Of a stretch of DNA of 12,434 nucleotides, positions 1-8,425 are shown piece by piece. Positions within the stretch are counted from its first letter, which is position 1. Every line of letters starts with the position of its first letter. The notes below the pieces were generated by a model that had not been told where the DNA came from, did no database searches, and saw only the letters and a list, made by a program, of their open reading frames with translations. The position numbers and the translations under genes were made by a program. Origin of the DNA: Physocladia obscura (Eukaryota > Chytridiomycota > Chytridiomycetes > Chytridiales > Chytriomycetaceae); assembly GCA_027596945.1 (NCBI GenBank), contig JADGJH010001025.1, positions 1-12,434 of the forward strand, written 5' to 3'.

Positions 1-35
1 ACCATATAATAATGATAACAATAATAATAATTTGT

Positions 36-41
36 TTTATT
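36..41 (-). terminator. Poly(A) signal of the metallophosphoesterase gene
   Basis: Perfect AATAAA on the minus strand, about 41 nt downstream of the stop codon at 82-84. Position and strand fit a 3'-end processing signal. Confidence 0.55.
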
Positions 42-81
42 TCGCATCATGAAGAAGAAAAAGAAAAAAAAAGTTATTTTT

Positions 82-3001
82 TCATTCTCCACCATCATCA
101 TCATTACCAACAGAAGGTAGCAAAGATACCTTTGTACGCACAATATATTCATCTCGTTCCAAAATCTCCTTCATATCTTCACTCTGCTCGACCGCAAGCG
201 AATCTATTTTGGCTGCCGAGCCAGAGGTAGTATCTTGACTCTTTTGTTCCTCTTCGTCAATCAAATTCGCAATGACTTCTAATTCTTTCACAGTTTCTTT
301 TCCACCTTTAAGCTCCCCGCCTCGAACAATCGCTTTCAACTCCTCTTGTGTCTTTCGTAGCTCATCATCAATATCCTCAGTTGCAACTACTGCCACTGCT
401 GTTGCTACTGCTGCTGCTGTTTCTTTCTTTATTTCTGCTACTCCGGCTGTTATCGTTGGCGTAGTCGTGCCTGTCAAAGCTGTAGTTGTAGTTGTAGCAG
501 TACTTTCGCTTGCAGCCACTGGTAATTCTGTTGAAACTGTAACTGGAACGGCAATATCCGATATCTGCGCAGTCAATTCACCGACATCATGGTCCCGCGA
601 AAACTTGATTTCAGCCAGTGCTTCAAACTTGAGCTTCAAGAACTCGGCACGGCTAATGACGCCATCTCCATCAGGGTCTGCCATACTAAACAAATTGTCA
701 CAAACTGCACGGCTTAGAGCCACGTCACCTTTGAAGTGGCGTGCACATGCCGCGAAAATATCAGCCCGCGTCAGGTGGCCGGAATGGGATCGATCTAGTT
801 CGTCAAAAGACTCGATTTTCAGAATCGAGTGCCAGATGCTGAAACAAAAGTGGGATACAATAATTTCTTTAGCACCCAGATAATCGTGGTCTTGTTCCGC
901 TGCCAGTTTTTTGTCGTCTTGATAGTTGTCATCAATTGGTTTTATATTTGCACTGTCATCAGTAGTTTCAGTTGTAGCGATCACTCCAGGGATGCCTGTG
1001 GCATTGTCAACTGAGGTATCTTTGTCATCTTGAGAATCAACACCAAGCTCTTCCTCCTCCCGTTTCTCAATTTTTTTACCATTCCCTCTTCTTTCACCTA
1101 AATAATCTAAAAGCGGAAGAATATTATCCAATCCAGCAACACTTTGATACGAAATAGCTACATTGTACAGCTTGTCCCTATCAAGAGGCTCCCCACCAAT
1201 TTTGGTAACCCTGTTCGTTTCCCGATCCCATTCAATAGCATCGCACGTTTGCATATAGCCACCTTTTTCGACAGGCGGATTTTGCAAGGCTGGAGCACGT
1301 GAGAAGCGAATAATTTCATCAATGATTCTTCCGGGAAATTGGTACTGCGCAATCTCACTCTGATATGGCATCTCTGCTTCAAGGTCACTATATGTAAACG
1401 TGCCAGCAGAGTCTGGTGGTGTTGTGTATTTTTTGTTGCCACGGAACGTGCCAGCGTTGATGATGCAACAGTCTGATTTTGTAGCATCGCGAACCATACT
1501 GGACAAAAACGTAGGAAGAGATGCAGGTTGTCGGCGCACGTGCTTTGACGAAAGGGTGGTGTTTGGGGGGATGGTGCAGAGAACACTTTGGCGGAGGAGG
1601 GTAATTGCAAGCATGTGTTTTTGGACTGATTCGAGGACTTGGGGTGATGGAGGAACATCAACAGTGTTTTTGAGGGCGATACTAATTGATGGAGACTGTG
1701 ATAAAGAATTCCAAGTAATGTCAATGATTGAGTATTGTGAAGCGTCGGCACCAGTTTTAATAATTTGTGATCGATGCGAACGTGAATATTCAAGAAAAGG
1801 CTCGTGTTCGTGACCGCCGATAATGATTGGAAAGAGGTCAGTGTTTGCAAGTTCACGGTCGGCGGATATGTCTTGGTGGGTGAGTGGGATAATGATGTCA
1901 ACGCTTGGCTTCAGAGATTCGGCAAATTTAATGGCTGTAGGGTTGACGGGGAGGATATCGGCGCCGCCAAAGTGGAAAGGTTTGTAAAGATGGGCATCGT
2001 CAGTGCATAGGCCAAGCAAAGCAACAGTTTTTGGGGGAAGGTCGGTGTTGCCGATTGACGGGATGGAAAGTTTAACGTGATCTGGGACCTGCGGTCAGTT
2101 TGGATCGGTTTTGTCAGATTTAGCAAGGTAAATAGGAGGTGTTCGTACAATAAGGAAGCTGTACCTTGTGTCTGATGCTCTCGCGCACCTTGAGCTTGGG
2201 AATATTTGAGTTGATCCACACAAAGTTGCTTTGCTCAATGCGGTCGTTGAGGGAGGCAAAGTCAACATCATCCTCGTGGTTACCGAAACACACATAGTCG
2301 ACGCCACACTGGTTGAGTACGTCGACCATTGCGAGGCCGCGGTCAAGCGACGACAGCAGCGACGGCGAGAGGAAGTCGCCGGGCAGCACGACAACGAGGG
2401 GCACGGTATGCGGCGGCGGCGTCGAGGCGCGCGCGCGGTCGACGGCCGCCGCGAGGTGCGCAAGCAAGTCGAGTTTGTACACGTCGTTGACCGACACGAT
2501 GCGCAGCGCGTGCGTCGCCGTCGGCTCGTCCTCATTTGCTTCGTCCCCTGCGCTGGCACCGGCACTGGCACCCGCGTCAACACCAGCACCAGCACCAGCT
2601 CCGGCCCCCTCTTTTTTCATTATGCTTGTGCCGCGTCGCACAACCCCGTTCACAACGCCACGCACAAGCCGAAACACGGACGTTACCCTTAACTCCGCCT
2701 CCACATCTGCTAAGACAGTTGCCATAGCATCCGCCACCCCCGTTCCCGTTCCCGTCCGCACGGTGCCCCCCACGCCAACTCCAGCTCCCGCTTCTGTTCC
2801 AGCATCAGCCGCCGCATCTCCAAGCCCTTCAGGATCCATCACAGTTATCTTGCCAGTCAAGAAAACCCCATTATCAAACTCTTTGCCCGTCGTCCGCGCA
2901 TCTGTTTGCCCCGTTGACACTGCATCGCTTACTGAAGACAATGGCGTGATACCGCTGGTGATATTGCTGTTTACTGTTCGTGTACGCCAGAGCCGCCCCA
3001 T
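82..3001 (-). CDS. Metallophosphoesterase / 5'-nucleotidase-like protein with C-terminal EF-hands
   Basis: Two exons, 3001-2165 and 2088-82, joined over a 76-nt GT-AG intron (donor GTACAG, branch-like CTGAC, acceptor CGCAG) at phase 0, give 947 residues. Residues 1-160 are low complexity with Gly/Ala repeats (131-151) and no signal peptide. A calcineurin-like phosphoesterase core follows: SVNDVY (170-175), GDF (208-210), GNHE (240-243), TH (349-350) and GGHEH (370-374), the usual order of metal-binding motifs in 5'-nucleotidases. The 5'-nucleotidase C-terminal substrate domain is marked by NAGTFRG (490-496). Two EF-hand loops follow, a degenerate one at 711-722 (DRSHSGHLTRAD) and a canonical one at 750-761 (DPDGDGVISRAE), then an Ala/Thr/Val-rich and Glu/Lys-rich tail. 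In the first motif Tyr stands where many family members have His (DxH). The likely role is metal-dependent hydrolysis of a nucleotide or other phosphate ester, possibly calcium-tuned; substrate and location are unknown. The start is the first ATG of the open frame; an upstream spliced start is possible. Confidence 0.85.
2089..2164 (-). other. Intron of the metallophosphoesterase gene (76 nt)
   Basis: Minus-strand GTACAG donor at 2164 and CGCAG acceptor ending at 2089, phase 0. Splicing joins ...SIRHK to VPDHVKLSIP... and restores one continuous phosphoesterase domain, whose GNHE motif lies upstream and GHEH motif downstream. CTGAC sequences near the 3' end can serve as branch point. Confidence 0.85.
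2560..2615. repeat. Imperfect CACCAG-type simple repeat in coding sequence
   Basis: Runs of GGCACCGGCACTGGCACC and CACCAGCACCAGCACCAGC on the plus strand encode, on the minus strand, the Gly/Ala-rich stretch at residues about 131-151 of the phosphoesterase. It is probably prone to length changes between strains. Confidence 0.7.
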
Positions 3002-3184
3002 CAGCTGTGAAAATGTGTCTGGTTTTTTGGCTTTTGGTGAGACGGTATGAAACTGGATAGTGCGAAAAAATTTTCAAGCTTCGGACTTTCCATTTCTTTT
3101 CAATTTTGCGGAAAAGACAAAAAACATAACACACGCACACACATTCCAAAAAAAACCAAAAACAAAAGAGAAAAAAAGGAGATA
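3002..3184 (-). promoter_or_regulatory. Intergenic region: 3' end of zinc-finger gene and 5' leader/promoter of phosphoesterase gene
   Basis: These 183 bp separate two tandem minus-strand genes. On the minus strand the stretch is rich in T runs and TG repeats (plus-strand acacacgcacacaca near 3129-3144). No AATAAA and no clear TATA box is visible. It must hold the end of one transcript and the start of the next. Confidence 0.4.
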
Positions 3185-4442
3185 TCAACAAATGCTCCCA
3201 CCAAAAATTGTGTCAAGAACTATTTTACTGTCAACGCCATCGCCGTCATCACCCCCGTCATAACTGTTGGTGTTGCTGTTACCATTACTACTACCACCGC
3301 TGCTACTGTTGCTGCTGCTGTTCCTGTTTCTTGCTACTAGACTTTCTGTGTTCGTTGATGCAGCAGCAGCAAGAGCATCAAGGGCGTTATGTGCATTAAT
3401 AGACTGCAACAGCTGCTGCTGCTGCGCCAATTGTTGTTTGCGGAGTGTATTATATTTCTTGCCACGACGTTCTTGGCGTGGAATGATGGCAGTGGTTTCA
3501 TCAACGACGCCGTGAACCTTGTGGAGGTGTCCTTTGAGTGCTTGTTTAGTGCACAGAGATTTTGAGCAGACGGAGCAGACAAAGGATTTATCCTGATGAA
3601 GATTGTTAGTAAATTTGCCTGCAATAAGTAAAGCAAGTGTGGATGAGAGTCGAAGCGGAAGGATTAATTTTAACGTAGATGAACAGGATTTGGTTTCAAA
3701 AAAAAAAAACAAAAAAAAGATCGAAAAAAGATCAAGAGAAAAAACGAATGTGGATTTGATAGCTCACGCGTTGTTTTGAGTGGGTGGTCATGTGGTACTT
3801 AAGATGACCCTGCTGGTTAAAAGACTTGTGGCATCCTTCGACGGGACACTTGAAGCGGCGGTCGAGGGCATGAACGTCTTCGTGGCGCTTGAGATGTTCA
3901 ATGCGCACAAATACTGACGGACAGCCGGGATGCTGGCAGGCAAAAGTGGCTCTCGGGTGCAGAGTGGTGTGTACAGAAACAGGCGTGTTTGCGGGAGTGA
4001 GTGTGAGTGCGTTTATATTTTCCTGATTGCTTGTGTTCTGGAAGGCATAGGCGTTGTTTTGCTGATCCAATGCTTCGTGGGAAAGGAGGAATTGGGATTC
4101 TGAAGACTCAGGGATTGGGAAATACAGAACTGATGCGCGACATGACGGAAGATGTGCGGCCAGCAGCGCTCGCCCCACAAATACGGCGCTGCATTGAAGG
4201 CACACAAACGATGCAGCTGCAACTTCTAAATTATCGTCATCGTCAAATCCTTCGTCTTCTTCTTCTGTGCCATCTTGTTGTTGCTGTTGTTTTTGCTGTT
4301 GGATTTCGCCAAATTTTTCACCCTTGGCACCAACATCAGCACCGGTGCGAATGCCCTTCATCTCCCCAATTACCATTGTTTCCACTGTTGTCACCGCCGC
4401 CGCTGCCGTCGCTGTCGCTGCTATTGCTGCTGCGCCAGTCAT
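3185..4442 (-). CDS. C2H2 zinc-finger protein
   Basis: Two exons, 4442-3768 and 3592-3185, give 360 residues. An in-frame TAA lies 12 nt upstream of the ATG, which supports the start. The N terminus is Ala-rich (4-16), then Gln-rich (48-56), then acidic (59-70). A degenerate C2HC finger uses C81, C84, H97 and C101. Three good fingers follow: C169-x4-C174-x12-H187-x3-H191, C199-x4-C204-x12-H217-x3-H221, and C231-x2-C234-x12-H247-x4-H252. The last is encoded across the splice: the intron lies in the linker between fingers, and joining HSKQR to DKSFVC gives a normal linker. The C-terminal tail is Gln/Asn/Ser/Gly-rich. The C-x4-C spacing resembles TFIIIA- or Gli/Zic-like fingers, but three tandem fingers are too few to call TFIIIA. 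Probably a nuclear DNA-binding regulator; its targets cannot be read from the sequence. Confidence 0.85.
3593..3767 (-). other. Intron of the zinc-finger gene (175 nt)
   Basis: Donor GTGAGC at 3767, acceptor CTTCATCAG ending at 3593, with an excellent branch sequence TTACTAAC about 14 nt before the acceptor. Phase 0. A nearer TTGCAG acceptor (around 3620) would put the downstream exon in a frame lacking the third finger, so it is not chosen. It is the longest intron in the window and carries long A/T homopolymers. Confidence 0.8.
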
Positions 4443-4559
4443 TATGTTTCGTTAGTTCACAAATTGAAGGCTGGATTTCAAGGAAAACACAAAAATCAAA
4501 AAGAAATCAGCAAGCGAGATTGGAGATTTCGATAAAACCACACACTGCCAAACCATCGA
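4443..4559. promoter_or_regulatory. Divergent (shared) promoter of zinc-finger and Sec2-like genes
   Basis: Only 117 bp separate the two start codons, which point away from each other, so both promoters must fit here or overlap the neighbouring coding sequence. I see A-rich stretches but no clear TATA box. Confidence 0.5.
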
Positions 4560-6765
4560 ATGGATCCAGAGCCACAGCCAACACAAGCATTATCGTCACC
4601 AGAAATAACATTGTCGTTACCGTTATCCGATGCGGACTCCCCTGTGAACTCGAGACTGGCGCAAGTATCTCGGTAAGGATCCATAACGTGCAGATAATAA
4701 TTGATTGTACTTGCAGAAAGTATTCGTCGCACCGCCTCTCTATCGACACACTCACAACAGCTGCAACCGGGACAACTGCAGCAAATCCGGCAGCTTTCAA
4801 CAATAACAAGAGCAGCAATAAAAACATTAACATAGCGAGTGCAGCGAACGACAGCAATGCAAACACAAACAGTAGCGTCAACTTCAACACCTCCGTGAGC
4901 ACATCCATGATGATTCTTCACGCCAGACTTGCATCTCTTGCGGTGCTGACATCGCCTACCCAACTTCTCGAATCATCAGCTGAAGACACGCAGTGTGTGC
5001 ATCGTTCACTGTTTCCTGATGACACAGATGGCAGGAGTAAAGAACTCAAATGCTCAGAATGTGCAGCCACATCGTTTCCCGTGGTCGATTTATTGACAGG
5101 CCAGTTGCGAGCTATTGAAGATGCACAGAGAAGAGCGAAGAGAGACAGAGAGTTTTTGGCAGATAGTGCTCAGACCAGTGCTCAGGTATATAAATAATCT
5201 TGAAAGCATGTTATTTTTAATTTAAAATATAGGACCTGATACATTTACATTCTCGCATCGACGCTCTTACGTCCCAAGCATCTCTTCATTCCGCGGCCAG
5301 TACATCCCTGAAGTCGACGGTTCTTGCGGAAACCTCGCGTGTGCTTGACCTCGTGGAATCTCGGCTTGCTCTACAGGATGAACGCGATGCTCTAACGGAA
5401 GAAATTGAAGGAAAAACACAGGAACTATTTGAGCGAGCAAATTCCCTTGTCTCTGATGAGGTAAGCGATCTCATTTTGTGAGAAAAATAATATATGTGAA
5501 ACCAAGCGATTGAATGTGATATACATTAATCCACAAGATTAAATTGTATTCTTATTACTAATAAATTTCAGGCAAAGAAAAGATTTGTCAGCCAAACAAG
5601 AGTTCGTGCTTTAGAAAGTGAACTCGATGAACTTGAAAGTCAGCTGGCATTAGAACGAATGCAATTGAGTGAATTACGTGCGAAAATGGATCAAGTAACC
5701 CAAGAACGTGAAGCATCAAAATATTCATTGACACCATCAACATCATCTGAATCAAATGAATCCTCACCAGAACTGACGCATCAAGAATCGATCGCTGATA
5801 ATGAATCAATCGATTCTGTAACTCCAAAAATTGCCGAATTTCTACCAACAGTTATACCAACTGCAAAACTTCGCAGCAGCCCTGTACCACAACAACAGCA
5901 GCAGCAAATCTTTCAAATCGACACCCAACTTCTAGCAGACCTCCGCGTATTTATCCACGAGTGTGCTGAAACGAAACTTTCCAAACTTCATACACTTCCG
6001 TTCCTAAAAACATGTCTCGAAGAAGATATTTACCCATGCTTGAAATTCGGAGGCTCGGGGCGTCGCACAAACTCACGCAAGCTCGTTGATGCTATTCTCG
6101 CGAACACATGCTTTGTCGAAGAGCTTAACGCATCGTCTTTGGCGCGGTTAAAAGTTCGACACGATACGCTTCAACATGCACTGTTTGTGCAATCAGAGAA
6201 CGCTAAATCGCCAGCAGTCAGTGTTGCAGCCCGAGAAGCATTGCAGACGGCGAATCAGACGCTTGCGCATGCGTATGCGGCTACGCGCGAATCTCCGACG
6301 CATGGGCTGTTTCAGACGACGGTAATGGCGTCGATTTCGTCGTGGACTTCGCGGGGAACTGCCGCGTTGCCGGCGTCCATTGTTTTGCATGGGTGTTCGG
6401 CATGTGGGCTCGCTCCGACAGTTGTGACACATCATTTCCGGGTGAGTGAACAACAACAGCAACAGCACCATGGAGATGAGAGTAGGGGGTTGGGGGGTGA
6501 AGGGGAATGGTTTGTTCCGATATGCGCTGCCTGTAAAACACGGTTGGTTGCTGTGTGCGAGTTTTATGGATTTGTGAGGCATCTACGATTAGGGCTCTAC
6601 AGTACACGTAAAGAGGAGGCGGTGTGGCGTGAGGTTTTAGGTCTGCGTATGAAAATGTGGGAGGCTCGATGTGGTGGAGGTATTGTTGGCGGTGGTGGTC
6701 AGGTTGGCGGTGGGGCAGGCAATGGATTGAGGCCAGACAGTGTCTTGTTGGTGGGATTGTCATAA
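4560..6765 (+). CDS. SEC2: Sec2/Rabin8-like Rab guanine-nucleotide exchange factor
   Basis: Four exons (4560-4672, 4717-5185, 5233-5460, 5572-6765) encode 667 residues. Exons 3 and 4 carry the Sec2-type coiled-coil exchange domain (about 225-315): EEIEGKTQELFERANSLVSDE is followed by AKKRFVSQTRVRALESELDE, the pattern of Rabin8 and Sec2. A Rabin8-like C-terminal domain follows: FLKTCLEEDIYPCLKF (414-429), a CxxC pair (GCSACG near 544, CAAC at 588-591), then CEFYGFVRHLRLGL and a closing Trp-Arg-Glu-Val-Leu-Gly-Leu-Arg helix. Family members activate Sec4/Rab8 on post-Golgi vesicles and, in ciliated cells, feed ciliary membrane growth. The region between (about 320-375) is Ser/Glu-rich, with polyGln near 377-383. 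Exons 3 and 4 are secure. The N-terminal part (exons 1-2, Asn/Ser/Thr-rich) is less certain because another frame also looks coding at 4876-4980. Confidence 0.85.
4673..4716 (+). other. Proposed first intron of the Sec2-like gene (44 nt)
   Basis: A strong GTAAGG donor follows ...AQVS and acceptor TTGCAG precedes AAGTATTCG. Splicing removes the in-frame TAA and joins frame with frame (CG plus A gives Arg). Very short, but close to the 47-nt second intron of the same gene. Confidence 0.6.
5186..5232 (+). other. Second intron of the Sec2-like gene (47 nt)
   Basis: Donor GTATAT after ...TSAQ and acceptor AAATATAG before DLIHLHSRID, phase 0. It removes an in-frame TAA and leads straight into the coiled coil. 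Confidence 0.85.
5461..5571 (+). other. Third intron of the Sec2-like gene (111 nt)
   Basis: Donor GTAAGC after ...LVSDE and acceptor TTTCAG before AKKRFVSQ, with branch sequence TTACTAAT, phase 0. The splice falls inside the conserved exchange-domain coiled coil, which confirms it. Confidence 0.92.
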
Positions 6766-6799
6766 AATTTTCTTATTGTGATTCTCTGTGATAACAGAA

Positions 6800-7813
6800 A
6801 TGCCACCACATGTAATTCTTGGAACAATGACGTTCGGCAGTGGTGGCGGGGGACGTATAAGTGACTCGGAAACAATGCAGAGTATTATCGACACTTTCAA
6901 ACGCTATGGCCACAACGAAATCGACACTGCTCGAATGTATTGTGATGGGACAACTGAACGCGAAATATCAAAGCTTAACACGCAAAATTGTGTTCTTCAC
7001 TCGAAAGCGTATCCTTTCAAGCCTGGCGATTATTCCCCCGAATCCCTCAAGGCCCAATTCAAGACGTCATTGGATGCATTGAATGTTGACAAAATCCAAG
7101 TCTTTTACCTCCACGCTCCAGATCACTCAGTTCACTTTGCCGACACTCTAGCAGCAGTTCAAGAACTCTACCTGGCTGGCCGTTTTGTGGAGTTTGGTCT
7201 GTCTAATTTTTCTGCATGGCAAGTTATGCAGATTTATTCGATTTGCGCAACACACGATTACGTTCTCCCAACAATTTACCAGGGCATTTACAATGCATTT
7301 ACGCGTTCTGTTGAGAAAGAACTGTTTCCTTGTCTTCGCAAACTTGGGATCCGTTTTTATGCGTACAATCCGCTCTGTGGTGGATTGTTGAGCGGCCATT
7401 TCAATTTTGATGACGGGGTTGAATCAGGCGCAAGGTTAGTTCTTTTTTTCTTTTTTTTGTTTTTTTTTAAGAAATATTCTTTACTCAGATTTGACCCGAA
7501 TACAACACAAGGAGCGCGGTATCGAACAAGGTACTGGAATACAACCTATTTTAATGCTGTTGAGCTTGTCAAAAATGCTGTCGCAAAGCATGAAGGGCTT
7601 ACAATGGTGGCGACAAGTTACAGATGGTTGTTGCATCACAGCAAAATTGATCAGTCACTCGGTGATGGCGTTGTAGTTGGCGTCAGTAGCTTGAAGCATG
7701 CGGAAGAAAACTTTGCAGCATGCGACGGAGGTCCGCTGCCAGAAGCCGTTGTTTCAGCAATCGAAGAAGGATTTTGGAAAGTTAAAGGCATGCAGGCGGG
7801 ATATTTTCGTTGA
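6800..7813 (+). CDS. Aldo-keto reductase, AKR7 (aflatoxin aldehyde reductase) type
   Basis: Two exons, 6800-7434 and 7489-7813, give 319 residues, normal for the family. AKR7 enzymes are NADPH-dependent cytosolic reductases of aldehydes and ketones, including dialdehydes and succinic semialdehyde. The catalytic tetrad is intact: D42 and Y47 in EIDTARMYCDG, K69 in HSKAYPF and H105 in FYLHAPDHS. Other family signatures are FVEFGLSNFSAWQV, LPTIYQGIYNA, RFYAYNPLCGGLLSG, and the post-splice RFDPNTTQGARYRTRYWN; the protein ends in YFR as the animal enzymes do. The first ATG at 6800 begins the TIM-barrel strand (VILGTMTFG) after three residues. The 54-nt intron reads through in frame. The gene follows the Sec2-like stop by just 34 bp on the same strand and converges with the ATP synthase subunit gene. 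No targeting sequence is seen. Confidence 0.93.
   Translation: MPPHVILGTMTFGSGGGGRISDSETMQSIIDTFKRYGHNEIDTARMYCDGTTEREISKLNTQNCVLHSKAYPFKPGDYSPESLKAQFKTSLDALNVDKIQVFYLHAPDHSVHFADTLAAVQELYLAGRFVEFGLSNFSAWQVMQIYSICATHDYVLPTIYQGIYNAFTRSVEKELFPCLRKLGIRFYAYNPLCGGLLSGHFNFDDGVESGARLVLFFFFLFFFKKYSLLRFDPNTTQGARYRTRYWNTTYFNAVELVKNAVAKHEGLTMVATSYRWLLHHSKIDQSLGDGVVVGVSSLKHAEENFAACDGGPLPEAVVSAIEEGFWKVKGMQAGYFR
7435..7488 (+). other. Stopless 54-nt intron in the aldo-keto reductase gene
   Basis: Donor GTTAGT, a long T-rich tract, acceptor TACTCAG. Splicing (AG plus A) restores R212-F-D-P-N, the family sequence. The intron is 18 codons long with no in-frame stop; retained, it would insert a Phe/Leu-rich segment. 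Confidence 0.88.
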
Positions 7814-7814
7814 A

Positions 7815-7820
7815 AATAAA
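7815..7820 (+). terminator. Poly(A) signal of the aldo-keto reductase gene
   Basis: AATAAA begins two nucleotides after the TGA stop (7811-7813), so the 3' untranslated region is probably very short. Confidence 0.6.
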
Positions 7821-7967
7821 ATGACGTTGATAAACATGTTTAAAGGAGTGTTTTATTCTGTAAAAACTTGGCAAAAAAGAAACACATTTAGTGGTGTCCA
7901 CCTTTTGCATGAGCCCTGGTTCGATATAATTACTTAGTTATGCTAAAGAAACAAAAAGGAATATGCA

Positions 7968-8425
7968 TTACCCTGGGATCTTGTAACCGACGATAGAACC
8001 TCTTCCGACGATTTCACCGACCAAGAAGAAACCGACAACGGTAACGCCAGCGTAAGCAAACTGGCCAACCTCGGAGACCTTTACTTTTTTCCAGGCGCCG
8101 TTTTGCGGCAACGAAAGGAGTTTGCCGAAACCGACTTGGGCTTCGGCAAACTGGGGACCCGACGGAACAGTAAGATTGGCACCTTTAGCAACAAGGCGGC
8201 CAAACTCGGCGCCAACCTGTGCGTAGTGGATTGCGGCCCTGGTGATTGCTGTTCGTTTGATTTGGAGTGTGTGAACTTTAGCAAGACAAACAACGGGTTC
8301 AACAGAAACATCAAAAAAAAAACCAGCAGAGCGATCCAACCCAGCGCAGTAGATATTTTTTCAAAGAAATCTACGAACTACTTACAAGTGGCCGTGTTTG
8401 TCAACTTTCCGACGTAAGCGGCCAT
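7968..8425 (-). CDS. ATP20: Mitochondrial F1Fo ATP synthase subunit g
   Basis: Exon 1 (8425-8386) encodes MAAYVGKLTNTAT; donor GTAAGT. Exon 2 most likely starts at 8275 (acceptor CTAAAG) and ends with TAA at 7968-7970, giving 115 residues, the same length as yeast Atp20. An alternative acceptor AACAG, with exon 2 at 8248, is also in phase and gives 106 residues. The C-terminal membrane segment (about 82-104) reads QFAYAGVTVVGFFLVG followed by EIVGRGSIVGYK. The GEIVG (100-104) is the GxxxG-type motif that in yeast helps ATP synthase dimerise in the inner membrane. IHYAQVGAEFG (29-39) matches the family's first helix. Subunit g sits in the Fo sector, stabilises dimers and shapes cristae; it is not catalytic. 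The gene converges with the aldo-keto reductase (154 bp) and diverges from the DTW gene. Confidence 0.9.

Noticed and set aside
272..883. Open frame of 203 codons on the plus strand opposite the phosphoesterase C terminus
   Set aside because: It mirrors the Ala/Thr/Glu-rich low-complexity coding sequence on the other strand and shows no domain; a composition shadow.
2313..3050. Open frame of 245 codons on the plus strand opposite the phosphoesterase N terminus
   Set aside because: Ser/Thr/Pro/Ala-rich translation of the Gly/Ala repeat region read backwards. The minus strand has the recognisable catalytic motifs.
4007..4559. Upstream part of the long plus-strand frame that continues into the Sec2-like exon 2
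   Set aside because: It lies opposite the zinc-finger exon and crosses the divergent promoter. The downstream part is coding, but the 5' part has no family features, and a good ATG with a GTAAGG donor exists at 4560-4673 in another frame.
4507..4908. Hydrophobic minus-strand frame (Leu/Ala-rich) opposite Sec2-like exons 1-2
   Set aside because: The Leu runs are the reverse reading of AAC/AAT/AGC repeats; there is no gene context on that strand.
6442..6480. GTGAGT inside the last Sec2-like exon as a possible intron donor
   Set aside because: The only in-phase acceptor gives a 39-nt intron, and the reading through (HHFRVSE) fits the family region. Kept as exon; polyGln variation there is more likely.
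6193..6763. Two minus-strand frames of 129 and 160 codons opposite the Sec2-like last exon
   Set aside because: They overlap a conserved Rabin8-like domain on the plus strand and contain no recognisable motif.
8276..8339. ATG at 8339 as start of the subunit g protein
   Set aside because: That stretch is intron sequence reading in frame by chance. The exon at 8425-8386 with a GTAAGT donor gives a better N terminus and normal family length.
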